Assembly (NCBI GenBank): GCA_050701115.1
Contig: JBOHER010000212.1
Coordinates: 1 to 5,107, forward strand
Length of the DNA: 5,107 nt
Direction: 5' to 3'
From: JBOHER01 sp050701115
GTDB taxonomy: Bacteria > Actinomycetota > Actinomycetes > Mycobacteriales > Pseudonocardiaceae
The translations under genes and the position numbers were made by a program. The notes beneath the pieces were generated by a model. The model worked only from the letters and a program-made list of their open reading frames with translations, was not told where the DNA came from and searched no databases. Positions within the stretch are counted from its first letter, which is position 1, and every line of letters begins with the position of its first letter. Positions 1-5,107 of this stretch are shown piece by piece.

Positions 1-6
1 CTTTAC

Positions 7-31
7 GGCACTCAAGGCCACCTTCAGCACC
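7..31 (-). terminator. Hairpin directly after the VOC gene stop codon, probable terminator
   Basis: The minus-strand RNA reads GGUGCUGAAGG, loop UGG, CCUUGAGUGCC, starting at the base after the TGA stop. Ten of eleven stem positions pair, two of them as G-U wobbles, with one G-G mismatch. On the plus strand the two wobbles become A/C mismatches, so the structure is better on the strand that carries the upstream gene. There is no U-tract, which is common for actinobacterial terminators. It lies at the window edge, so it could also be part of a dispersed intergenic repeat. Confidence 0.45.
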
Positions 32-403
32 TCAGGCGCGTACCAGGCAGAACGGATGCCCCGCCGGGTCGGCGTAAACCCGGAACGACTCGGGCTGGTC
101 GTCGAGCAACCGCGCGCCGAGAGACAGCGCCCGCTCCTGCTCGGCGTCGATATCGGTGACGTCGAAGTCGAGATGGGCCATTTGGGCACGCTCGTTTGAC
201 GGCCAGGTGGGAGCTTGGAAGCCGGGGTCGCGCTGGAAGCAGATATCGGGCCCGCCATCCGGATTGTGCAACGCCACCCAGTGGTCCTCGGGGGTGTTGC
301 CTTGGTCGACCGGCCAGCCCAGTAGCGCTCCGTAGAACTGCGCCAGTCCCCAAGGGTCTGGGCAATCCAGGGCGACGACTCCGAACTTGATGTTCCCGGC
401 CAT
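32..403 (-). CDS. VOC superfamily (glyoxalase-like) protein, 123 aa
   Basis: This is a single-domain vicinal-oxygen-chelate protein. Members of this superfamily fold as paired beta-alpha-beta-beta-beta modules and bind metals, substrates or drugs such as bleomycin-type compounds. The N-terminal module runs from VVALDCPDP (about residues 9-17) through AQFYGALLGWPV (21-32), a typical VOC opening. The second module starts at MAHLDFDVTD (75-84) and ends with the hallmark ADPAGHPFCLV (111-121). His77 and His117 are at places where VOC proteins often carry metal ligands, but I cannot assign a metal or substrate. The length fits a one-domain protein that would need to dimerise. The ATG at 403 is chosen because GGAGGTGA lies 7 nt upstream; the frame stays open further upstream but lacks such a site. 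It is probably monocistronic, since it has its own leader after the DUF445 gene and a hairpin after its stop. The family call is secure; the exact function is unknown. Confidence 0.9.
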   Translation of the reverse strand: MAGNIKFGVVALDCPDPWGLAQFYGALLGWPVDQGNTPEDHWVALHNPDGGPDICFQRDPGFQAPTWPSNERAQMAHLDFDVTDIDAEQERALSLGARLLDDQPESFRVYADPAGHPFCLVRA

Positions 404-410
404 ACGAACG

Positions 411-418
411 TCACCTCC
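411..418 (-). promoter_or_regulatory. Strong ribosome binding site of the VOC gene
   Basis: The minus strand reads GGAGGTGA, which is complementary to the 3' end of 16S rRNA over all eight bases, 7 nt before the ATG at 403. It settles the start over the longer open frame extending to 673. I saw no convincing -35/-10 pair between here and the terminator hairpin at 504-530. Confidence 0.85.
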
Positions 419-503
419 GCAGTGTGCGATCAATGTGCTCCATGATGACGGAAAGCACCGACAACGCCATAGTTTGTGGTCGTTAGAGGTGATCAACAGA
501 GGG

Positions 504-530
504 GTTTGGGGGTCTTGAAGACACCCAAAC
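504..530 (-). terminator. Terminator-like hairpin downstream of the DUF445 gene
   Basis: This is an almost perfect 27-bp palindrome. Outer arms GTTTGGG and CCCAAAC (7 bp) enclose one mismatched pair (511/523) and then GTCT/AGAC (4 bp) around a 3-nt loop. It begins 18 bases past the DUF445 stop codon and precedes the VOC gene leader, so it most likely ends DUF445 transcription. The minus-strand sequence after the stem is C-rich rather than a U-tract, so it is a GC-type actinobacterial terminator or an intergenic attenuator. The near symmetry means it could work in either direction. Confidence 0.65.
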
Positions 531-548
531 GGCGCGTTCAGAGTGCGG

Positions 549-1862
549 CTAGAACAGCAGCTGGGCCACGGTGTAGATGGCCAGGCCGGCCAGTGCGCCG
601 ACCACGGTGCCGTTGATCCGGATGAACTGCAGGTCCCTGCCCACCTGCAGTTCGATCTTGCGTGAGGTCTCATCAGCGTCCCAACGCTCCACGGTGTCGG
701 TGATCAGGGTGGTGATCTCCTTGGCGTAATTGTTCACGATATGGGCAGCGGCATCCTCCACCCACGTGTCCACTTTGGACCGTATGGGGTCGTCGGACGC
801 GAGCCGCTCGCCGAGCCTGCACAGGCCTTGCTTGACCCGCCTGCGCAACTCGCTCGAGGGGTCCTCGGCCGCGGTGAGCAGCATCTCCTTCGCGGTGGCC
901 CACGCCGCGCCGATCAGCTTCTGCACCTCGGGGTGCTCGATCACCTGCTGCTTGATCTGTTCGGCGCGGGCGATCGTCTCCTCATCGTGCTGCAGGTCGT
1001 GCGCGAACTCGCCGAGGAACTTGTCCAGCGCCAATCGCATCGGATGGTTGACGTCGACCTTCACCGCCCAGGCGAACGCCAGCACCTCGCCGTAGACCTT
1101 GTCCGCCAGCATCTCGTCGACGAACTTCGGCGACCAGGTCGGCGCGCGGTCGGAGACCACCCGCAGCACGGTGCCGTGGTTGTCGCGCACCCACGCGTAG
1201 CAGCGGTCGCACATCAGGTCCACCAGCTTGTAGTGCGCACCGTCATCGAACACCTGCCCGAGCACGCTGCCCAGCGGCTGGGACCACTGCCTGTCCACCA
1301 CCCGGCGCATGACGGCCTGTTCCAGGACCTCCTGCACGTCCTCATCCCGCAACACCGTCACGGCACCACGGATCACGGTGGCCAGCTCGGCGGTCACCCG
1401 CTCGGCGTTCACCGGCTTGGCCAGCCACCCACCCAGGCTGCGGGCGATCTCGACCTTGCGCAGTTTCTCCCGGACCGCGTCCTCGGACAGGAAGTTGTTG
1501 CCGACGAAATCGCCGAGATTCTCGCCGAGCTGGTCCTTGCGGGTGGGGATGATCGCGGTGTGCGGGATCTTCAACCGCAGCGGGTACCGGAACAGCGCGG
1601 TCACCGCGAACCAGTCCGCCAGCGCACCCACCATGCCCGCCTCCGATGCCGCGCGCACGTAACCGACCCAAGCCGGCCAGCCTGCCGATTGCGCCCAGCT
1701 GGTCAGCAGGAACAGCACGGTCGCCCCGAGCAGGAAGCCGAGGGCGACCGCCTTCATAGTGCGCAGGCCACGGCGTTTGTCCTCATCGGCTTCGGTCATC
1801 CCGGGTGGCGGAATCGGCACCTTCGGCCGCGCTACCGGTTCGATCGCTGTCAGTTGCTCCAC
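549..1862 (-). CDS. DUF445 family membrane-anchored protein, 437 aa
   Basis: This belongs to the DUF445 family, which includes E. coli YjiN and is of unknown biochemical function. With the GTG at 1862 as residue 1, a short Pro-rich cytoplasmic-looking leader precedes a charged stretch (TEADEDKRRGLR, 23-34). A transmembrane helix follows at about 36-54. The conserved family block comes next: ASEAGMVGALADWFAVTALF (72-91) and IPHTAIIPTRKDQLGENLGDFV (99-120). A long, mostly helical and charged middle region follows, then a second membrane helix made by the last 20 residues (418-437). Both ends therefore sit in the membrane, with the bulk on one side. The length is normal for the family. The start is uncertain: GTG 1862 has no Shine-Dalgarno but has a -10-like GACAAT ending 6 nt before it, which fits a leaderless mRNA. 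ATG 1799 (416 aa) is the alternative and keeps the whole conserved domain. A start further upstream would run into the aminotransferase gene. A hairpin lies just downstream. Confidence 0.9.
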   Translation of the reverse strand: MEQLTAIEPVARPKVPIPPPGMTEADEDKRRGLRTMKAVALGFLLGATVLFLLTSWAQSAGWPAWVGYVRAASEAGMVGALADWFAVTALFRYPLRLKIPHTAIIPTRKDQLGENLGDFVGNNFLSEDAVREKLRKVEIARSLGGWLAKPVNAERVTAELATVIRGAVTVLRDEDVQEVLEQAVMRRVVDRQWSQPLGSVLGQVFDDGAHYKLVDLMCDRCYAWVRDNHGTVLRVVSDRAPTWSPKFVDEMLADKVYGEVLAFAWAVKVDVNHPMRLALDKFLGEFAHDLQHDEETIARAEQIKQQVIEHPEVQKLIGAAWATAKEMLLTAAEDPSSELRRRVKQGLCRLGERLASDDPIRSKVDTWVEDAAAHIVNNYAKEITTLITDTVERWDADETSRKIELQVGRDLQFIRINGTVVGALAGLAIYTVAQLLF

Positions 1863-1868
1863 ACGGCC

Positions 1869-1874
1869 ATTGTC
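1869..1874 (-). promoter_or_regulatory. Possible -10 element for leaderless DUF445 transcript
   Basis: The minus strand reads GACAAT, matching four of six bases of TATAAT including the important A2 and T6. It is followed by 6 nt and then the GTG at 1862, so transcription would begin at or next to the start codon. No good -35 hexamer is seen 16-18 nt upstream. Leaderless GTG or ATG transcripts are well established in actinobacteria. The match is weak and could be chance. Confidence 0.3.
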
Positions 1875-1891
1875 CGTGAAGATCTCTTTCC

Positions 1892-3056
<1,165 letters not shown>

Positions 3057-3073
<17 letters not shown>

Positions 3074-3662
3074 TCCCTTCTTCGGCCAGCAGCCTGCGCA
3101 TCCGGACAAGGCAGCGTCCGCGAATGGTGCCGACGCTGTTCTCCATCACGCCGATCACAGCCGCGAGGGCCGCGTAGTTCGCACCGGAGTCGTAGGCGAT
3201 CAAGGCGGCGAGTCGCCGATCCCTGGCATCGAGCCGACCTGCTGCGCGCCACACCGAGCGATTCCGATCGGCGCGCAGCACACAGTCCTCGGGCGAGGAC
3301 GCCCGAGGTGTCGCGTGCTCGACGCAGTCGACCATGAACGGCAGCTGCCGGTTCCATTGCGTGGCAACCCGAAGCGCTTCCCGCCGCGTCGTCGTCCGCA
3401 ACCAGCCGATCGCCCGCTCCGGGGTGCGGATCGCGGCACGATTCTCCAGGAAACGCACCCACACGTTCTGCAACACATCGTGGCTATCCGCGGCGTCCAA
3501 TCGGTATCGAGCGACGATGGAACGCAGTAGTGGGTCCAGACACTTGACGAGTTCGGTCAACGCGGCGTCATCACCGGCCATGCCCTTATGCAGCAGGTCA
3601 ACTACGCCATTCGGCCCATTCTCGGATACAGGCTCGGGTCGAGATCTGCCATGTTTCATCAT
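3057..3662 (-). CDS. ECF-like sigma-70 family RNA polymerase sigma factor, 201 aa
   Basis: This protein would direct core RNA polymerase to a specific promoter set. Sigma region 2 spans about residues 38-103. It includes LDPLLRSIVARYRL (42-55), the core-binding and promoter-melting helices DAADSHDVLQNVWVRFLEN (56-74), and PERAIGWLRTTTRREALRVA (81-100). A short linker rich in acidic and small residues follows (104-142). Region 4 spans about 143-192, with LDARDRRLAALIAYDSG and a helix-turn-helix ending SVGTIRGRCLVRMRRLL (176-192). That ending resembles the VGSIGPTRxRCL motif I know from a set of actinobacterial ECF-like factors. Region 3 is absent, as expected of ECF factors. The ATG at 3662 is chosen because GGGAG lies 6 nt upstream; TTG 3755 and ATG 3743 in the same frame lack a ribosome site. 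No anti-sigma gene is adjacent: the gene beyond its stop is the convergent aminotransferase. The first 30 codons are unusually A/T-ending. The leader contains a stable hairpin, so control at promoter or mRNA level is possible. Confidence 0.88.
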
Positions 3663-3668
3663 CGTGAT

Positions 3669-3673
3669 CTCCC
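3669..3673 (-). promoter_or_regulatory. Ribosome binding site of the sigma factor gene
   Basis: The minus strand reads GGGAG, 6 nt before ATG 3662 and 9 nt before the adjacent in-frame ATG 3659. It decides the start against the longer open frame reaching 3755. It lies 15 nt downstream of the leader hairpin at 3689-3711. Confidence 0.7.
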
Positions 3674-3688
3674 GGCTACATCGAACGG

Positions 3689-3711
3689 AATCGGGGTCGT
3701 TCACCCCGATT
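3689..3711 (-). promoter_or_regulatory. Perfect 9-bp inverted repeat in the sigma factor leader
   Basis: AATCGGGGT (3689-3697) and ACCCCGATT (3703-3711) are perfect reverse complements around a 5-nt loop. If transcription starts upstream, the sigma mRNA carries this as a stable hairpin 26 nt before the start codon and 15 nt before the ribosome site. The loop bases (GAACG on the minus strand) are also complementary to CGTTC at 3683-3687, just downstream in the mRNA, so a weaker competing hairpin is possible. It may act as an operator, an mRNA stability element or a translation control element; the sequence alone does not say which. Confidence 0.6.
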
Positions 3712-3764
3712 GCGACGGGCCCGGACGGGCGCAGGATCCGCATAAGGGTCAGCAAATAGCCAGT

Positions 3765-3794
3765 TCAGAGGACTTTGGGGTACTTCCCCTCTGA
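3765..3794. repeat. Inverted repeat TCAGAGG / CCTCTGA
   Basis: TCAGAGG (3765-3771) and CCTCTGA (3788-3794) are perfect 7-bp inverted arms separated by 16 bp, with centres 23 bp apart, close to two helical turns. Nested inside, GGGG (3777-3780) can pair with CCCC (3786-3789), so as RNA it offers alternative folds. Its place between divergent genes makes a regulator binding site possible. Confidence 0.4.
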
Positions 3795-3803
3795 CCTGGA
3801 TGC

Positions 3804-3831
3804 GTAGCGCTACTCATACCGAGGGAGTAGC
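3804..3831. repeat. Overlapping palindromes GTAGCGCTAC and GCTACTC/GAGTAGC
   Basis: A 10-bp perfect palindrome, GTAGCGCTAC (3804-3813), overlaps a 7-bp inverted repeat, GCTACTC (3809-3815) with GAGTAGC (3825-3831), loop 9 nt. The element GTAGC thus occurs three times, in plus, minus and plus orientation, and the two plus copies are 23 bp apart. GTAGCCGG at 3827-3834 also recurs inverted at 3672-3679 beside the sigma gene ribosome site. This looks like a multi-site operator, though 5-8 bp matches can arise by chance. Confidence 0.4.
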
Positions 3832-3999
3832 CGGCCTGACACAAGAAGTGAGCACGGATCGGATTTCGCCACCAATGCCGGTAACAACCATCCGCCGTAC
3901 GGGGTGGATCGAGAGCACATCGAGGTGCAACACTCTCCTCCGGTGCTAGAAATGGCAGCTAGGCACGCTTTCGCCCGATATGGCGGGGCAGGATCAGGT

Positions 4000-4004
4000 A
4001 AGGA
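4000..4004 (+). promoter_or_regulatory. Candidate ribosome binding site of the secreted protein gene
   Basis: AAGGA ends 10 nt before GTG 4015. A G-rich run (4011-4015) sits 8 nt before a second in-frame GTG at 4024. Either start keeps the whole signal peptide, so the choice changes the protein by only three residues. Confidence 0.5.
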
Positions 4005-4014
4005 TGGGCAGGGG

Positions 4015-4875
4015 GTGGCGGCAGTGGCGAACACAGTGGTGCCCATCCGCGCCGCCTTCACGAGGATCCTCATTCGGGCGCTGATCACCTCGGGACTCGC
4101 CCTCCTCGGCTGGTTGTTCGCAGCCGCGCTGAGCACCCCGGCTTCAGCTGACGTCGGCACTGACGACACCACGGCCGTGCTGGACAGTGCGTCCGAGACG
4201 GCCACCGGAACGGGCGGGCTGCTCGGGGCGGTTGGCGGGCTCACCGGCGGCACCGTGGGCACGGTGACCGAGACCACGACGGACACGGTCGCAACCACCG
4301 TGGACACCCTGGACACCACCGTGCAGACCACGGTGGACATCGTGGACACGACGGTGGGCACCACCCTGGAGACCGTGACCAACACGGTGTCCACAGTCGG
4401 GAACACCGCTGGCGGCGCGCTCACCGATACTGATCCCGGCGCCCCGCCCGCCTCGCAGCCGAGTGCGCCTGCCGTCGACCCCGCCGCCGACGTCCGTGCG
4501 CCTGCGGCAGCCGCCAGGGACGAGGCGAAGCCGGCAGGCACGCCCGTCGCAAAGAGCCCCAGGGCCATCGAGCTATCCGCCGCCGACCTGGTGCCCGCGG
4601 CCGCAGGTAATGCACCGCCGCCCGATGACGGTGTCCAGGCATCCTCGTCGAGCAAGCAGCAGCGACCCGGCGCACCGCTTGCCCCGCCCAGCGGGCCGGC
4701 AGGCGCGCCCTCTGCCCAGGCACAGACAGGCTACGACCACGGCGGGCACAAGCACCTCGCCACCCTCGAGTCGACTACGACCGACACCCACCTCCGGTTG
4801 ATCGGCACCAAGGCGTGCCACCCGGTGGTCAACCCGGGCCGGGAAGCAGCCCTGCCCTGCGTCTCACCTGACTGA
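4015..4875 (+). CDS. Predicted secreted protein with five 11-residue Thr/Val repeats, 286 aa
   Basis: I do not recognise a named family. From GTG 4015 the protein starts with a basic n-region (VPIRAAFTRILIR) and a hydrophobic core (ALITSGLALLGWLFAAAL). STPASA then gives a good signal peptidase I site after Ala45, so export by Sec is predicted. A Gly/Thr-rich stretch follows. Residues 80-134 are five consecutive 11-residue units, each opening Thr-Val (for example TVATTVDTLDT, TVQTTVDIVDT). Residues 136-238 form a Pro/Ala/Ser-rich, probably disordered linker. The C-terminus has DHGGHKH (241-247), then HLRLIGTKACHPVV and a second Cys282, which could form a disulfide with Cys268 or bind metal. 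No LPXTG motif, lipobox or C-terminal membrane helix is seen, so it is probably released or held non-covalently. Strong G/C third-position bias supports this strand over a 281-codon open frame on the other strand. It is divergent from the sigma factor gene and may be one of its targets; that is inference. Confidence 0.8.
   Translation: MAAVANTVVPIRAAFTRILIRALITSGLALLGWLFAAALSTPASADVGTDDTTAVLDSASETATGTGGLLGAVGGLTGGTVGTVTETTTDTVATTVDTLDTTVQTTVDIVDTTVGTTLETVTNTVSTVGNTAGGALTDTDPGAPPASQPSAPAVDPAADVRAPAAAARDEAKPAGTPVAKSPRAIELSAADLVPAAAGNAPPPDDGVQASSSSKQQRPGAPLAPPSGPAGAPSAQAQTGYDHGGHKHLATLESTTTDTHLRLIGTKACHPVVNPGREAALPCVSPD
4252..4416 (+). repeat. Five tandem 33-bp units encoding 11-residue repeats
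   Basis: Units start at 4252, 4285, 4318, 4351 and 4384 with no gaps. Translated, they read TVGTVTETTTD, TVATTVDTLDT, TVQTTVDIVDT, TVGTTLETVTN and TVSTVGNTAGG. Positions 1 and 2 are always Thr-Val. Units 2-4 also have Val/Leu at 6 and Leu/Val at 9, and Asp/Glu at 7. The hydrophobic spacing of 4, 3 and 4 is that of a hendecad. DNA identity between units is only partial, so the repeat is kept at protein level rather than being a fresh duplication. Confidence 0.85.
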
Positions 4876-4913
4876 CCCGGGCTGAGAGGGACAGTTGCGT
4901 CCGCCGCACGCCC

Positions 4914-4947
4914 CTCTTCGCGCACAGCTGCCCAGCTCTTCGCGCAC
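4914..4947. repeat. 12-bp direct repeat CTCTTCGCGCAC, period 22 bp
   Basis: CTCTTCGCGCAC occurs at 4914-4925 and again exactly at 4936-4947. The period is about two helical turns, so a protein dimer could contact both copies on one DNA face. It lies in non-coding sequence 38 bp after the secreted protein stop. Role unknown. Confidence 0.5.
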
Positions 4948-5061
4948 CCGTTTCCCGTTGTGACTCGTTATCTGTTCACCCTGCATGAGGCAGTCGTCAT
5001 GACAGCGCCGAACCCAAGCGGCTTCCCGATCGGCCGACCGCGCCCGGCCGGTTCGGGTCCT

Positions 5062-5098
5062 GGCTCCGGCGTCGCGTTGCCCCCGCGACGCCGGAGCC
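5062..5098. terminator. Perfect 15-bp-stem hairpin, probable terminator
   Basis: GGCTCCGGCGTCGCG (5062-5076) and CGCGACGCCGGAGCC (5084-5098) are exact reverse complements around a 7-nt loop. This is the strongest structure in the window. It has no U-tract on either side, as is usual for GC-rich actinobacterial terminators, and its symmetry would suit two-way termination. It lies 186 bp past the secreted protein stop, so it may end that transcript, a convergent gene outside the window, or both. Confidence 0.6.
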
Positions 5099-5107
5099 CA
5101 CATAAGG

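Larger units (their letters stand above)
3663..4014. other. 352-bp divergent intergenic region between sigma factor and secreted protein genes
   Basis: No convincing gene lies here. The open frame of the secreted protein extends back to 3904, but its codons before 4015 (for example CTA, GAA, GCT, TAT, TCA, GGT) lack the G/C third-position bias seen after 4015. The region contains three separate inverted-repeat clusters, at 3689-3711, 3765-3794 and 3804-3831. I found no clear -35/-10 pair for either gene; TAGAAA at 3947-3952 on the plus strand is the best -10-like hexamer but lacks a partner. The promoters may be recognised by an alternative sigma factor. Confidence 0.7.

Noticed and set aside
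404..673. N-terminal extension of the VOC protein back to 673
   Set aside because: It would overlap the DUF445 gene and its terminator hairpin, and the strong GGAGGTGA site places the start at 403.
3206..3218. CGGCGA/TCGCCG palindrome considered as a terminator for the aminotransferase
   Set aside because: It lies inside the sigma factor coding region over conserved region 4 codons, has a single-base centre and is well within chance for GC-rich coding DNA.
3904..4014. Upstream extension of the secreted protein to GTG 3904
   Set aside because: It would bury the signal peptide behind 37 extra residues, the codons lack the third-position bias, and no ribosome site precedes 3904.
3810..4655. 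281-codon open frame on the minus strand opposite the secreted protein gene
   Set aside because: The Val/Ser/Thr-rich product mirrors the repeats on the other strand. The plus frame has a proper signal peptide, a ribosome site and G/C-biased third positions.
4974..4980. GTTCACC resembling a Streptomyces PhoP box unit
   Set aside because: PhoP sites need at least two 11-bp direct repeat units. The neighbouring 11 bp on either side do not match, and the same holds for the copy at 3699-3705.
4864..5103. 79-codon minus-strand open frame at the right edge
   Set aside because: The Arg/Ala/Gly-rich composition has no recognisable motif, there is no ribosome site, and the frame runs through the perfect hairpin and into the secreted protein 3' end.

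Overview
The window is high-GC DNA with strong G/C preference at third codon positions, GTG starts, a leader that looks leaderless and GC-rich hairpins without U-tracts. This points to an actinomycete. The aminotransferase closely resembles mycobacterial Rv0858c, and the overall style suggests Pseudonocardiaceae or a relative; that placement is inference. No IS element, CRISPR array, tRNA, rRNA or phage gene was seen.

Layout, left to right. (1) A small VOC/glyoxalase-like protein on the minus strand (32-403), with a near-perfect Shine-Dalgarno and a hairpin directly after its stop. (2) A membrane-anchored DUF445 protein on the minus strand (549-1862), followed by a strong terminator-like hairpin at 504-530. 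(3) A class I PLP aminotransferase of the DapC/Rv0858c type on the plus strand (1892-3073), transcribed away from the DUF445 gene with only 29 bp between the chosen starts. (4) An ECF-like sigma-70 family sigma factor on the minus strand (3057-3662), whose 3' end overlaps the aminotransferase by 17 bp. (5) A 352-bp divergent intergenic region (3663-4014) holding several inverted repeats, including a 9-bp-stem hairpin in the sigma factor leader. (6) A predicted secreted protein on the plus strand (4015-4875) with a signal peptide, five tandem 11-residue Thr/Val/Asp repeats, a Pro/Ala-rich linker and a His-rich C-terminus with two cysteines. (7) A 232-bp tail with a 12-bp direct repeat and a perfect 15-bp-stem hairpin at 5062-5098.

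The left three genes look like ordinary chromosomal genes packed tightly together, with no common pathway visible. The most interesting part is the right half. There a sigma factor without a visible anti-sigma gene is divergent from a repeat-containing exported protein, across a regulatory-looking region. Whether the sigma factor controls the exported protein, itself or both is an untested hypothesis.
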